Source of the DNA: Geminicoccus harenae
Lineage (GTDB): Bacteria; Pseudomonadota; Alphaproteobacteria; Geminicoccales; Geminicoccaceae
Length of the DNA: 64,000 nt
NCBI RefSeq assembly: GCF_019800005.1
Contig: NZ_JABGCL010000006.1
Coordinates: forward strand, 124,001 to 188,000
Direction: 5' to 3'
Both the position numbers and the translations under genes were made by a program. Below the pieces are notes generated by a model, which was not told where the DNA came from, made no database searches, and was given only the letters and a program-made list of their open reading frames with translations. Shown here in pieces: positions 35,229 to 44,738 of the stretch (position 1 is the stretch's first letter; every line of letters starts with the position of its first letter).

Positions 35229-37361
35229 ATGCCCGTCTTCCTGCTGCTCCTGTCCCTCCTGCTCGCTGCCTTGCCGGCCATGGCCCAGGAGGCTCCGGCG
35301 GCCGACCCGCAGCACAAGGTCGAGGAGTTCACCACGCTCCTGGCCGACCCGGACGTGCAGGCCTGGCTGCGGGAACGGGCGGGGGAGCTGGCAGCCGCAC
35401 CCGCGGCACCGGTCCCGGCCACGAATATGGGGGGCAGCGCGCTGAGCGGTGCCTTTCATGAGCTCGAGGCACGGCTGGACGTCCTGCTGGCCGGCCTGCC
35501 CCGCCTGCCGGCCGACCTCGCCACGGCCGGCGACCGTCTCGCCCGAGAGATCGCCGAGGTGGGGCCGCTGGGGGCCCTGCTCCTGGTGCTGGGCTTCGTG
35601 GCGCTGGGGCTGGGGACGGAGTGGGTGTTCTGGCACTCGACCCGGTCGGTGCGCCGCCACATCGCCACCGCACCCATCGACACGCTCAGGCAGCGGCTGC
35701 GGATCATCGGCATCCGCTTCCTGTTCGGCCTGTGCTGGATCGGCGCGTTCGCTGTCGGCAGCCTCGGCGCCTGCCTCCTGTTCCCCTGGCCGGCCTTCCT
35801 GCGCTCTTTGCTCCTGGGTGCCCTCGCAGTGATCCTGGCGGTCCGCTTCACCCTGGTGATCGCCCGGTTCCTCCTTTCGCCCGGCAACGAGAAGCTGCGG
35901 ATCGTGCCGACCACCACGGAGGCCGCCTGGTTCTGGACCCGGCGGCTGGCGGTCTTCTTCGGCTACCTGGCATTCGCCTGGGTGGTGCTTGACCTGGTGG
36001 CCGCGGTGGGGATCACCGAGGTGTCGATGCGGCTCTTGGGCTACGTGCTCGGGCTGGCCGCCCTGGTCATCCTGGGCGAGGCGATCTGGCGGCAGCCGCC
36101 GCGCCAGCCGGGCGCACCGCGTCCGGCCACGGCCCTCCGGGTCGGGATGATCGCCTATATCGCCTTCGCCTGGCTGGTCGGCCGCGTGCTGAACGTCGTG
36201 CCGCTGTTCGACGTGATGATCGTGGTCCTGCTGCTGCCGCTGGCCATCCGGATCTCGCACCGCGCAGTGCTGCACCTGCTGCGGCCGGGCGATCTGGACG
36301 GCGATGGCCTGCTGGGCGACCAGCCGGCGCCCCAGCAGCCGCCCTCGGCCTGGACCGTGGTGATCGAGCGCGGGCTGCGCCTGGCGTTCTTCGCGATCGG
36401 CGCCTGGATCATCATCAGCGGCTTCGGCGTCGACATGAACATGATGCGCACGAGCGACGACCTGCTGGGCGTGTTCCTGCGCAACCTCCTGCGCGCGCTG
36501 GCGATCCTGCTGGTGGCCGACCTTTTGTGGCAGCTCGCCAGGACCGCGATCGATCATCACCTGGTGCATGCCGCAGCCGGCAGCGAGGCCGACCCCACCG
36601 AGGTCATCCGCCGCCGCCAGCGGGTCCGCACCCTCCTGCCGATCCTGCGCAACGTGCTGTTCGTGGTGCTGATCACCATGGCAGTGCTGATGGCGCTCTC
36701 GTCCCTGGGCGTGGAGGTGGGCCCGCTCATCGCCGGGGCGGGCGTGGTCGGCGTGGCGATTGGCTTCGGCGCGCAGACGCTGGTCAAGGACGTGATCAGC
36801 GGGATCTTCTACCTGCTCGACGACGCCTTCCGCATCGGCGAGTACATCGTCAGCGGCAGCTACAAGGGCACGGTGGAGAGCTTCTCGCTGCGCTCGGTCA
36901 AGCTGCGCCACCAGCGCGGCTCGCTCTATACCGTCCCGTTCGGCGAGCTGGGTGCGATCCAGAACATGAGCCGCGACTGGGTGATCGACAAGCTGACGAT
37001 CAACGTCACCTATGACACCGACCTGGACAAGGCCAAGAAGATCATCAAGCAGATCGGCAAGGAGCTGCTGGCCGACGAGGAGCTGGGGCCGGGCTTCATC
37101 CAGCCGCTGAAGATGCAGGGTGTCAGCAGCTTCGGTGACTTCGCCATGCAGATCACGCTGAAGATGATGACCTATCCCGGCAAGCAGTTCACCATCCGCC
37201 GCAAGGCCTATGCGATGATCAAGCGGGCATTTGCCGAGAACGGCATCCAGATCGCGGTGCCGACCGTGCGGGTCGCCGGCACGGATGCGCATGAAGGTGC
37301 GGAGGCAGTCGCCGCCAAGGCCGCCAACGACGTGCTGGCGGCCAAGGCGGCGCAGGCATGA
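35229..37361 (+). CDS. Large MscS-family mechanosensitive channel (YbiO/YnaI-like)
   Basis: A 710-residue inner-membrane channel that would release solutes on hypo-osmotic shock. It has a cleavable signal peptide (ALPAMAQEA), a helical periplasmic domain to about residue 110, and then roughly ten transmembrane helices. The conserved MscS core begins near residue 485. The Gly/Ala-rich pore helix is AGAGVVGVAIGFGAQTLVKD (about 500-520), followed by ISGIFYLLDDAFRIGEYI and the cytoplasmic beta and alpha/beta vestibule domains. The C-terminal Ala/Lys tail is low complexity. It is a single-gene unit. Confidence 0.93.
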   Translation: MPVFLLLLSLLLAALPAMAQEAPAADPQHKVEEFTTLLADPDVQAWLRERAGELAAAPAAPVPATNMGGSALSGAFHELEARLDVLLAGLPRLPADLATAGDRLAREIAEVGPLGALLLVLGFVALGLGTEWVFWHSTRSVRRHIATAPIDTLRQRLRIIGIRFLFGLCWIGAFAVGSLGACLLFPWPAFLRSLLLGALAVILAVRFTLVIARFLLSPGNEKLRIVPTTTEAAWFWTRRLAVFFGYLAFAWVVLDLVAAVGITEVSMRLLGYVLGLAALVILGEAIWRQPPRQPGAPRPATALRVGMIAYIAFAWLVGRVLNVVPLFDVMIVVLLLPLAIRISHRAVLHLLRPGDLDGDGLLGDQPAPQQPPSAWTVVIERGLRLAFFAIGAWIIISGFGVDMNMMRTSDDLLGVFLRNLLRALAILLVADLLWQLARTAIDHHLVHAAAGSEADPTEVIRRRQRVRTLLPILRNVLFVVLITMAVLMALSSLGVEVGPLIAGAGVVGVAIGFGAQTLVKDVISGIFYLLDDAFRIGEYIVSGSYKGTVESFSLRSVKLRHQRGSLYTVPFGELGAIQNMSRDWVIDKLTINVTYDTDLDKAKKIIKQIGKELLADEELGPGFIQPLKMQGVSSFGDFAMQITLKMMTYPGKQFTIRRKAYAMIKRAFAENGIQIAVPTVRVAGTDAHEGAEAVAAKAANDVLAAKAAQA

Positions 37362-37365
37362 CGCC

Positions 37366-37390
37366 AGGCGGGACCGAGGCGGCCCCGCCT
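37366..37390. terminator. Hairpin between convergent mscS-type and DUF2076 genes
   Basis: AGGCGGG (37366-37372) pairs with CCCGCCT (37384-37390) across an 11-nt loop in the 34-bp gap between the two stops. It probably terminates from both directions, although no T-run is present. Confidence 0.45.
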
Positions 37391-37395
37391 GCCGC

Positions 37396-37989
37396 TCACC
37401 ACTCCTCGTCGAACCCGCCGCCCATGTCGTCGACCTGCGGGACTTCCTCCTCGTAGCCCGCATCGGCCTGGTCCAGCTCCTCCTCGGCCGGCGCCTCGTC
37501 CACCGGAGCGGCCTCGGCCACGCCCGGGTCGAACATCGACATCAGCATGTTGCCGAGGATCATGCCGCCGGCCACGCCCATGGCCGTCTGCATGGCACCG
37601 GCCAGGAAGCCGCCGCCCTGGCCGCCCTGGAACATGCCCGGCCGGTAGCCCGGCGCGTGGACGGGGGCGGGAGGCGGCATGACGTTGCGCCCGCCACCAC
37701 CGGCACCGCCGCCGCCGAAGATGTTGGAAAGGAAGCCGCCGCCACCGGCGGGCTTCTGTGCCGCGGCCTGCTGGTTCTGCAGCTTCCACTCCAGCTCGCG
37801 GATCTTGTTCTGGCTCTCCGCCTGCGCGTGCTCCAGGAAGAACGCCATCTGGGTGATGTAGTACTTCGTCTGCGGATTCTGCTGCAGCAACTGGTCGATC
37901 TGGCGCTCCGCCTCCGGGTCGCGCTCGGCCTCCAGCTTCTTCATCCGCTCGAAGAAATCGTTGATCGCCTTGCGATCTTCTTCAGTCAC
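37396..37989 (-). CDS. DUF2076 domain-containing protein
   Basis: A 197-residue protein with an N-terminal helical DUF2076 segment (EEDRKAINDFFERMKKLEAE, then TKYYITQMAFFLEHAQAE) forming a coiled coil with Gln-rich character. A glycine-rich linker, a short hydrophobic patch (GAMQTAMGVAGGMILGNMLM) and a very acidic C-terminus (EELDQADAGYEEEVPQVDD) follow. The GTG at 37989 has an AGGAGG ribosome site. The function of the family is not established. There is no signal peptide. Confidence 0.82.
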   Translation of the reverse strand: MTEEDRKAINDFFERMKKLEAERDPEAERQIDQLLQQNPQTKYYITQMAFFLEHAQAESQNKIRELEWKLQNQQAAAQKPAGGGGFLSNIFGGGGAGGGGRNVMPPPAPVHAPGYRPGMFQGGQGGGFLAGAMQTAMGVAGGMILGNMLMSMFDPGVAEAAPVDEAPAEEELDQADAGYEEEVPQVDDMGGGFDEEW

Positions 37990-38317
37990 GCTTGCCTCCT
38001 GGGATCTGGCCACGACAGGGCGCCGGCAGGTCGGGGTCGACCTCCGGTCCATGCGCTGCTCGGCCATGTCGCTGCATCAACGGGGGATTTGGGGAGGGAT
38101 TCTGGGCACATCGACAACAACCCCGAGATCGATGCCGGCCGCCATTGGCCGACAGGGAAATCGGGGGTCCGACATCACGGCCTGCCGATCGGCAGGCCGC
38201 CAGAGGGGCCCGGACCCCGTTCGCCTCCCAGTTAGGGGGCCAGCCGGCGCCGATCAAGCGGGCAGCCGGCGGCGTCACACTAAGTTACGAACTCCTGAGC
38301 CCGCACGCCCGAGCCGG
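37990..38317. other. 328-bp non-coding interval
   Basis: It lies between the terC-like stop and the DUF2076 start, both on the minus strand. The only structure I see is a 22-bp perfect palindrome (38178-38199) and a GGGG/CCCC hairpin about 10 bp beyond it. The rest shows no coding potential that I trust. Confidence 0.5.
38178..38199. repeat. 22-bp perfect palindrome
   Basis: An exact inverted repeat with core GCCTGCCGATCGGCAGGC, 120 bp after the terC-like stop and 189 bp upstream of the DUF2076 start. It could be a terminator stem, but no T-run follows, or a dyad operator. The even, loop-free symmetry slightly favours a protein-binding site or a recombination-type site. Confidence 0.55.
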
Positions 38318-39880
38318 CTACAGGATCGCCACCTCGGTCGGCACCGCCTGGACCTTGTCGATCCGGTGGCCTTCCAGCTCCACCACCTGGAACCGCCAGC
38401 CACGCCAGTCGAACGCCTCGCCGGCCTTGGGGATCCGGCCGAGCTGCGCCAGCACGAAGCCCGCCAGGGTCGCGTACTCGTCGTTCGCCATGCCGCTCGC
38501 GCCCAGCGTGCGCTCCACCGCGTCGATCGGCATCCGCCCGTCCAGCAGCCAGCTGCGCTCGCCCGCTTTCACCGCATCGGGCAAGGCGTCGGCCGCCAGT
38601 TCGGGCAGGTCGCCGGCGATCGCCGCCAGGATGTCGGTGGGCGTCACCAGGCCCTCGAACGAGCCGTGCTCGTCCAGGACGATCGCGAGATGGACGGTCG
38701 AGGTCTTGAAGCGCTCCAGGGCCTTCAGGACGGGCAGGTTCTCGGGGATGTAGAGGGGCTCGCGCAGGGCGGCGGTCAGGTCGATCCGCCCCGACTGGCG
38801 CTGCTGCTCCAGGAGATCCTTGGCATGGACGATGCCCAGTACGGCATCGACCTCGCCCCGGCAGACCGGGAAGCGCGAGCGGCCGCTCTGGTGGATCTCG
38901 TCCAGGATCACCTGCGGCGGATCGTCGGCATCCAGCCAGATCGCGTCGACCCGCGGCACCATGATCGAGCGGACCGTGCGTCTGCCCAGCGTCAGCACGC
39001 GCTCGATCATCGAGCTCTCCGCGGGCGAGAACACCATCTCGCCGGCCCCGCTCGACACCAGTGCTGCCACCTCCTCCGACGCTTCCGGCTCCGCCTTGCC
39101 GCCGCGCAGGATGCGCAGCACCGCCTTGGAGGTCCGGTCGCGCAGGTCGGCCGTGGTCACCCGCTTGCGCACGTTGCGCCGGCCGATCTGGTTGGCCGCC
39201 TCGATCAGGATGGAGAAGCCGATCGCGGCGTAGAGGTAGCCCTTGGGGATATGGAAGCCCAGGCCCTCGACGATCAGGCTGAAGCCGATCATCAGCAGGA
39301 AGCCCAGGCACAGGATCACCACGGTCGGGTGCCGGCTGACGAAGGCCATGAGCGGCTTGCTCGCCAGCATCATCACGGCGATGGCGACCACCACCGCGAT
39401 CACCATGACCGAGAGCTCGCGCACCATCCCGACCGCGGTGATCACCGAGTCCAGCGAGAATACGGCATCCAGCACCACGATCTGGGCGATGACGTGCCAG
39501 AACACCGCGTGCGCCCCGCTGGTCTCCTTGGCGCCGTGCGAGCCTTCCAGCCGCTCGTGCAGCTCCATCGTGCCCTTGAACAGGAGGAAGGCGCCGCCGA
39601 GGATCAGGATCACGTCGCGCCAGGAGATCTCCGAGCCGAGCAGCGTGGTGATCGGCTGGGTGAGGGTGACGATCCAGGAGATCGACGCCAGCAGCACCAG
39701 CCGCATCACCAGCGCAAGCGACAGGCCGATCAGGCGCGCGCGGTCGCGCTGCTCGGGCGGCAGCTTGTCCGCCAGGATCGCGATGAACACGAGATTGTCG
39801 ATGCCCAGCACGATCTCGAGCACGATCAGCGTCGCGAGACCCGCCCAGGCCGCCGGATCGGCCATCCACTCCAGGAACAT
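38318..39880 (-). CDS. TerC family membrane protein with CBS pair and CorC domain (YegH/YoaE-like)
   Basis: A 520-residue inner-membrane protein. The TerC part has about seven helices with conserved acidic motifs [18 protein letters not shown] and [21 protein letters not shown] pair follows (about residues 295-420: [38 protein letters not shown]), then a C-terminal CorC/HlyC transporter-associated domain (about 430-515). TerC proteins are linked to metal ion efflux, notably manganese. The CBS pair probably senses a nucleotide. The gene stands alone with a GGGAGGG ribosome site. Confidence 0.92.
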   Translation of the reverse strand: MFLEWMADPAAWAGLATLIVLEIVLGIDNLVFIAILADKLPPEQRDRARLIGLSLALVMRLVLLASISWIVTLTQPITTLLGSEISWRDVILILGGAFLLFKGTMELHERLEGSHGAKETSGAHAVFWHVIAQIVVLDAVFSLDSVITAVGMVRELSVMVIAVVVAIAVMMLASKPLMAFVSRHPTVVILCLGFLLMIGFSLIVEGLGFHIPKGYLYAAIGFSILIEAANQIGRRNVRKRVTTADLRDRTSKAVLRILRGGKAEPEASEEVAALVSSGAGEMVFSPAESSMIERVLTLGRRTVRSIMVPRVDAIWLDADDPPQVILDEIHQSGRSRFPVCRGEVDAVLGIVHAKDLLEQQRQSGRIDLTAALREPLYIPENLPVLKALERFKTSTVHLAIVLDEHGSFEGLVTPTDILAAIAGDLPELAADALPDAVKAGERSWLLDGRMPIDAVERTLGASGMANDEYATLAGFVLAQLGRIPKAGEAFDWRGWRFQVVELEGHRIDKVQAVPTEVAIL

Positions 39881-40047
39881 GCCTAGCCCTCCCGCCGGCG
39901 GACCGGGCGGCGAAGCCCGGCGGAAGGACTACAGAACGAAGGCTCGTCGGCGGGCATGTACATGGTCTGGATGGTGAATGGGCCTGTCCAGCCTAGCCGT
40001 GCCGGCGCCCGGCCGGAAGCGGGCCTACCGGGGTGCCGCCGTGAGCA

Positions 40048-41640
40048 TCACCAGCGGCCGCTGCCGGGGCGCATCTGCCGAGGCTCCAGCCGGATCGGCA
40101 GGGCGGCCCGGATCGCCCGGTCGGCGGCCGGCTCGATATGCGCCGGGTAGTGCTCGGCCAGGATGGCGCGCACCCGGGCGCGGGCACGGGTCACCATGTC
40201 GGTGGAGCCCTGCTCCTGCCATTCCTTGGGCGAGACCCGATCGGCCACGACCGGGTAGGCATATTCCTTCTGCATCAGCCCGAGCGTCTGGGCATGGCCC
40301 AGATAATGGCCGGGGCCTTCCAGGCAGACCTCGCGCATGGCGTCGAGCGACAGGCTCTCCTCGGTGACCTCGATGCCCTTCACCGTGCGCAGCACCGCAC
40401 CCAGCATGTCGTCGTCGATCACGTAGCTTTCCAGGCAGGAGCCCAGCAGCGAGGCGTGCATGCCGACCGATTCGTAGACCAGGTTGAGGCCGGCCTGGCC
40501 GGCCAGCACGTCGGTATAGCCCTTCTCGTAGCCGGCCTGGGCATCCGGCAGCTTGCTATCGCTCATGCCGGCGGCACTGCCGGTCGGCAGGTCGTAGAAC
40601 CGCCCCATCTGGGCGCAGGCCGCGGTGAGCAGGGCCTGCTCGCCGGAACCGCCCGACATCGCCCCGGTGCGCAGGTCCGACACGAACGGCCAAGGGCCGA
40701 AGATCGCCGGTGCGCCGGGCTTCAGCGCATTGACGTAGACGAGGCCGGCCAGGCACTCGGCCACCGCCTGGACCAGTGCCCCGGCCAGGGCCGCGGGTGC
40801 CGTGGCGCCGGCCTGGCCAGCGGAGAGCAGCAGCACCGGCATCCCGGCATGCACGGCGGCTTCCAGGGCGGTGCATGCGTCGTCGGCAAAGCGCATCGGC
40901 GGCACGACGAAGCAGCAGGACAGGGACACGAACGGCCGCTCGCGCCAGGCGGCCTCCGAGCCGGCGATCGCATGGAGCATCGGCAGGGCGGCCTCGAGAT
41001 GCTCACCCTTCACGAACGAGGTGCCGACATGCTTGGCGGTGCCGGCCAGGCAGGCATAGGCGGTGTTGATGTCCATCTCGAACGGGTCGGGCAGGTCGCG
41101 CGGCACCACCGAGCGCTGGTAGAAGTGGACATTGTCCAGCCGGTCGACCAGGCGGGCGATGTCGTAGAGGTCGTGCAGGGTCGATTCGCGATACCGCCCG
41201 GTGACGGCGTCGACCATGGTCACCGCGGCACCGGCCGTGCCGAAATGGACGCGGCTGCCGGACGGGTCGAGGTCCAGGTGCCGGTTGCGCGCGCAGAGCG
41301 GAAAGCCCCGGGCGGCGCGGGCGACGACATCCTCGACCAGGGCGCGCGGAAAATGGATGCGCCCGCCGCGATACTCGGCGCCGATCGCGGTCAACGCCGC
41401 CACGGTCGAGGGCAGCGGCTGGCCGAAGCCGATCGTCTCCAGCGCGGTGAGGGCGGCCTCGTGCACGCGTCGCACCGCCGCCTCGTCGAGGGGACGGTAG
41501 CGCCCGCCCTGGAGGCCCGCCCGGACCACGCGCGCCGCGTCGGCGAGCGGCCGGGCGCGCAGCTCACGACGAGCATCCCGGCCGCCGCGCCGCCGGCCGT
41601 TCATTTCCGGGATGCTGTCCTGCGCGGAGATCATGACCAT
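40048..41640 (-). CDS. MttB-family trimethylamine/glycine-betaine methyltransferase homologue (non-pyrrolysine)
   Basis: A 530-residue TIM-barrel-type corrinoid-dependent methyltransferase homologue, recognised from HVGTSFVKGEHLEAALPMLH, GMPVLLLSAGQAGATAPAAL and MSGGSGEQALLTAA. The frame is open throughout with no in-frame amber codon, so pyrrolysine is not used. Non-pyrrolysine members include glycine-betaine methyltransferases. The dimethylglycine-type dehydrogenase 6 kb away would handle the product of betaine demethylation (inference). No corrinoid protein gene is adjacent. Two nearby ATGs (41640, 41634) could start it. Confidence 0.88.
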   Translation of the reverse strand: MVMISAQDSIPEMNGRRRGGRDARRELRARPLADAARVVRAGLQGGRYRPLDEAAVRRVHEAALTALETIGFGQPLPSTVAALTAIGAEYRGGRIHFPRALVEDVVARAARGFPLCARNRHLDLDPSGSRVHFGTAGAAVTMVDAVTGRYRESTLHDLYDIARLVDRLDNVHFYQRSVVPRDLPDPFEMDINTAYACLAGTAKHVGTSFVKGEHLEAALPMLHAIAGSEAAWRERPFVSLSCCFVVPPMRFADDACTALEAAVHAGMPVLLLSAGQAGATAPAALAGALVQAVAECLAGLVYVNALKPGAPAIFGPWPFVSDLRTGAMSGGSGEQALLTAACAQMGRFYDLPTGSAAGMSDSKLPDAQAGYEKGYTDVLAGQAGLNLVYESVGMHASLLGSCLESYVIDDDMLGAVLRTVKGIEVTEESLSLDAMREVCLEGPGHYLGHAQTLGLMQKEYAYPVVADRVSPKEWQEQGSTDMVTRARARVRAILAEHYPAHIEPAADRAIRAALPIRLEPRQMRPGSGRW

Positions 41641-41987
41641 CGTCGAGCCCTCCAGCGGCAGGATCCGGCCTGCCCGATCGAATGGCAGGCTAGGCCAAGC
41701 CTGCCTGAGCGCGCGCGTCTGGTTCCGACATGGCGCGCTCGAAGATCGTCATCCCGCGACTGCCGCGACCGGCGGAACGGCTCGCTTGGAACCGAGGTTC
41801 TGCTACAACCGTTCGGAGGCCGCCAGGATCCGGTGAGTGCGACGTTGAAGGATCTTTCATCCTTCCGGGGTGGACACTCAGCGCAACAGTCGGGATCTAA
41901 CCGCGCTCGAGGATGAATTACGTGGTTGGGTGGAAACGGCCGCCGCCGATAGGGTGTGCCCCCAGCCACAGGAGGAATGTGGAAACA
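41641..41987. other. 347-bp non-coding divergent interval
   Basis: It lies between the divergent mttB-like gene and the flippase-like gene and should contain both promoters. A hairpin GAAGGAT-CTTTC-ATCCTTC is present at 41847-41865. I recognise no riboswitch or coding sequence. A GGAGG at 41971-41975 serves the plus-strand gene. Confidence 0.45.
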
Positions 41988-42968
41988 ATGGGTTGGAGCA
42001 AGATCTTTCAGGTTGGCCTGAGCGTTGTGGCCATCCTGGTTCTTGCGTGGTGGCTGGACTGGCAGGCGGTGGTCCAGGTCGCGGACCGCGCATCGCCCTC
42101 GCTGATCCTGCTGTGCCTGCTGCTCTACGCGGCGCAGCGCTTCCTGATGGCCGGCAAGTGGCTCCTGCTCCTGCGGGTCCACGGCGTGCGCATGGGCCTC
42201 CTGCCCGCGACCTGGCTGTACAGCGCCGCGACCCTGGCCGGCTCGTTCCTCCCGGCGACGGTCGGGGGGGACGCCATGCGCGTGGGCTGGCTGTGGCGCA
42301 GCGGGGTGGATGCCAACGACGCGACCGCCTCGATCATGGTGGAGCGCATCGTCGGCGCCTTCGTGACCATGGCGATGGCGGTGGTCGGCATGGTCTGGCT
42401 GGGCCGGCTGGCGCCTCTGTCCAAGGAGATGCACGGCATGATCCTGGCAGCGGGCGTGGTCATGGCCGCCATCGCCGCCGGCCTGGCCTGGTCCTGGTTC
42501 GGACCGGCCCGGCTGCGCCTGGCGTTGAGCGAGCATCGTCTGGTGGGGCGGATCTTGGCACGCTTTCGCGCTGCCTGGCAGCGGCAGGGGCGGCGGCCGG
42601 AGGTGGTCGCGGCCTTTGCCGGCCTCACCCTGGTGGAGAGCATCTACTCCCTGGGGCTCGGCTGGCTGACGGCCCACGCACTGGGGATCGAGGTACGCTT
42701 CGTCGACCTGGCTGCCGCCTATGCCGTGGCCCTGGCCATCACCCGGCTGCCGATCACCATCGACGGCATCGGCGTGTACGAGGGGATCATGGCGCTGCTG
42801 CTGGCGACGGTGGCTGGCCTGCCCGCTGCAGAGAGCGTGGCGCTCATCCTGGTGGGCCGCATCCTGTTCCTGGTGGTGCACGGCACCGGCGCCTTGTTGT
42901 TCGCGGTCCATCAGGGGCCGCTGGTGGCCTACGCGCCGGACCGGGCCGAGCCGGCCGGCGCCGGCTAG
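41988..42968 (+). CDS. Flippase-like / lysylphosphatidylglycerol synthase TM-region protein (UPF0104)
   Basis: A 326-residue protein with about eight helices. Family features are ATLAGSFLPATVGGDAMRVG, the acidic IMVERIVGAF and ITRLPITIDGIGVYEGIMAL. Such proteins lack the synthetase domain of MprF and are thought to flip lipid-linked substrates across the inner membrane. I start it at ATG 41988. A GTG three codons upstream is closer to the GGAGG and is possible. No glycosyltransferase is adjacent to indicate the lipid. Confidence 0.86.
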   Translation: MGWSKIFQVGLSVVAILVLAWWLDWQAVVQVADRASPSLILLCLLLYAAQRFLMAGKWLLLLRVHGVRMGLLPATWLYSAATLAGSFLPATVGGDAMRVGWLWRSGVDANDATASIMVERIVGAFVTMAMAVVGMVWLGRLAPLSKEMHGMILAAGVVMAAIAAGLAWSWFGPARLRLALSEHRLVGRILARFRAAWQRQGRRPEVVAAFAGLTLVESIYSLGLGWLTAHALGIEVRFVDLAAAYAVALAITRLPITIDGIGVYEGIMALLLATVAGLPAAESVALILVGRILFLVVHGTGALLFAVHQGPLVAYAPDRAEPAGAG

Positions 42969-42990
42969 CCGCAGCCGGCAGCAGAACCGG

Positions 42991-43009
42991 TGGCCGCCTC
43001 GTGCGGCCA
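42991..43009 (+). terminator. 7-bp hairpin after the flippase-like gene
   Basis: TGGCCGC and GCGGCCA (42991-42997 and 43003-43009) pair across CTCGT, 22 bp after the stop. It is GC-rich without a T-run, so termination is only a possibility. Confidence 0.35.
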
Positions 43010-43047
43010 TGGCTGGACAGGCCCGGTGAGGCGCCTATATCAGCGCC

Positions 43048-43239
43048 ATGTACATCTTCGAAATCCTGCTGGTGCTCCTGGTCCTCGCCACCGCGGGGGT
43101 GCTGATGGTCGGACTGGTAGGGTTCTTCCGCGGCGGTGAGTTCAACCGCAAATACTCGAACGTGCTGATGCGCTGGCGGGTAGGGCTGCAGTTCGCGGCA
43201 CTGGCGGTGCTGGCGATCCTGTTCCTCGCCTACAGCTAG
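43048..43239 (+). CDS. Twin transmembrane helix small protein (HIG1 domain)
   Basis: A 63-residue protein with two helices (residues about 4-26 and 44-62) joined by a basic loop, GGEFNRKYSNVLMRWRVGLQ, the hallmark of HIG1 domain proteins. In mitochondria these act on respiratory supercomplexes and cytochrome oxidase. The bacterial role is presumed similar. It precedes the cobalamin adenosyltransferase by 17 bp, an arrangement often seen in alphaproteobacteria. Confidence 0.9.
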   Translation: MYIFEILLVLLVLATAGVLMVGLVGFFRGGEFNRKYSNVLMRWRVGLQFAALAVLAILFLAYS

Positions 43240-43256
43240 CGGCTCGGGATCGGGCG

Positions 43257-43814
43257 ATGGTCCAACTCACCAGGATCTACACGCGGGGCGGCGACCAGGG
43301 TCGGACGTCCCTGGGCGACGGCACCAGGGTCGCCAAGCACGCGCTCAGGGTCGAAGCCTACGGCAATGTCGACGAGGCCAATGCGACCATCGGGCTCGCC
43401 CGGCTGCACGCCGAGGGCGATTACGATGCGATGCTGGCGCGCATCCAGAACGACCTGTTCGACCTCGGCGCCGATCTCTGCCGCCCGGACGACGGCAGTG
43501 ACGGTCGCCTGCGAGTGAGCGATGCCCAGGTCGACCGTCTGGAAGCGGAAATCGACCGGCTGAACGCGGCACTGCAGCCGCTGCAATCCTTCGTGCTGCC
43601 GGGCGGCAGTGCGCTGTCGGCCTGCCTGCATCTGGCCCGCACCGTCGTCCGCCGCGCCGAGCGCGGCGTGGTGGCGCTGGCCGAGCAGGAGGCGGTGAAT
43701 CCGGCGGTGGTCCGCTACCTCAACCGGCTGTCCGACCATCTCTTCGTCCTGGCCCGCGCGGCCAACGACGACGGTGCCGGCGACGTGCTCTGGGTGCCGG
43801 GCGTCCATCGCTGA
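43257..43814 (+). CDS. ATP:cob(I)alamin adenosyltransferase (PduO type)
   Basis: Transfers the adenosyl group of ATP to cob(I)alamin to make adenosylcobalamin. The 185-residue protein has the N-terminal ATP loop TRGGDQGRTSLGDGTRV, the RVEAYGNVDEANATIGLA segment and the C-terminal RYLNRLSDHLFVLARAAN characteristic of the family. It follows the HIG1 gene closely. It implies coenzyme B12 use, perhaps by a mutase that works with the acyl-CoA enzymes nearby. Confidence 0.94.
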   Translation: MVQLTRIYTRGGDQGRTSLGDGTRVAKHALRVEAYGNVDEANATIGLARLHAEGDYDAMLARIQNDLFDLGADLCRPDDGSDGRLRVSDAQVDRLEAEIDRLNAALQPLQSFVLPGGSALSACLHLARTVVRRAERGVVALAEQEAVNPAVVRYLNRLSDHLFVLARAANDDGAGDVLWVPGVHR

Positions 43815-43878
43815 AGGAGTGGCCCCGCGGGAGGGCCGTCACCGGCGTCGGTCGGTCGCAGCGCACCGGCGGCGCTGA

Positions 43879-43892
43879 TTGACACGCATCAA
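43879..43892. promoter_or_regulatory. FNR/FixK/Anr-type binding site upstream of etfBA
   Basis: TTGACACGCATCAA fits the CRP/FNR-family consensus TTGA-N6-TCAA. Its centre is about 103 bp before the etfB ATG. Binding at -41.5 would place the start of transcription near 43927, with a CAATAC -10-like hexamer just upstream. This suggests control of etfBA by oxygen or redox state, which is an inference. Confidence 0.55.
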
Positions 43893-43988
43893 GGCGCGTC
43901 TTATCGCCCTTGTGCGTTGCAATACGAATCGGGTTACCGACGGCGGGAAGCGCTTGTTGAAGCCGCGTCGGATGAAACAGGTGGCGCA

Positions 43989-44738
43989 ATGAAGGTCCTG
44001 GTACCCGTCAAGCGGGTCGTCGATTACAACGTCAAGATCAGGGTCAAGGCGGACCGGTCCGGCGTCGACATCGCGAACGTGAAGATGTCGATGAACCCGT
44101 TCGACGAGATCGCCTGCGAGCAGGCGATCCGCCTGAAGGAAGCGGGGGTCGCGACCGAGATCATCGCCGTGTCGGCCGGCGAGCCGAAGGCGCAGGAAAC
44201 CCTGCGCACCGCGCTGGCCATGGGGGCCGACCGCGCCATCCTGATCGAGAGCACGGACGAGCTGCAGCCGCTCGCGGTCGCCAAGCTCCTGGCGGCGATC
44301 GTGAAGAAGGAGGATCCCCAGCTCGTCCTGATGGGCAAGCAGGCGATCGACGACGACAGCAACCAGACCGGCCAGATGCTGGCTGCCCTCCTGGGCTGGC
44401 CGCAGGCGACCTTCGTCAGCCGGCTGACGGTGGCGGACGGCCAGGCCGAGGCCGGGCGCGAGGTCGACGAGGGCATCCAGACGATCGCGGTGAAGCTGCC
44501 GGCGGTGCTGACCGTGGACCTCCGGCTGAACGAGCCGCGCTACGCCTCCCTGCCCAACATCATGAAGGCCAAGAAGAAGCCGCTCGACGTGGTCAAGCCC
44601 GCCGATCTCGGCGTCGATGTCGCCCCGCGCCTCCAATACGTGCAGGTCGAGGAGCCGTCCGCCCGCAAGGCCGGGGTGAAGGTCGGCTCGGTGCAGGAGC
44701 TGGTGCAGAAGCTGAAGACGGAAGCGGGAGTCCTCTGA
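43989..44738 (+). CDS. etfB: Electron transfer flavoprotein beta subunit
   Basis: Small subunit (249 residues) of ETF, which collects electrons from acyl-CoA and dimethylglycine/sarcosine-type dehydrogenases for ETF:quinone oxidoreductase. It shows [39 protein letters not shown] and the AMP-binding [10 protein letters not shown] region. I start it at ATG 43989 because the preceding open codons are not conserved. Its stop overlaps the etfA ATG (TGATG). A likely FNR-type site lies upstream. Confidence 0.97.
   Translation: MKVLVPVKRVVDYNVKIRVKADRSGVDIANVKMSMNPFDEIACEQAIRLKEAGVATEIIAVSAGEPKAQETLRTALAMGADRAILIESTDELQPLAVAKLLAAIVKKEDPQLVLMGKQAIDDDSNQTGQMLAALLGWPQATFVSRLTVADGQAEAGREVDEGIQTIAVKLPAVLTVDLRLNEPRYASLPNIMKAKKKPLDVVKPADLGVDVAPRLQYVQVEEPSARKAGVKVGSVQELVQKLKTEAGVL

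Noticed and set aside
40048..41640. Pyrrolysine-containing trimethylamine methyltransferase
   Set aside because: The reading frame has no internal amber codon, so it belongs to the non-pyrrolysine branch.
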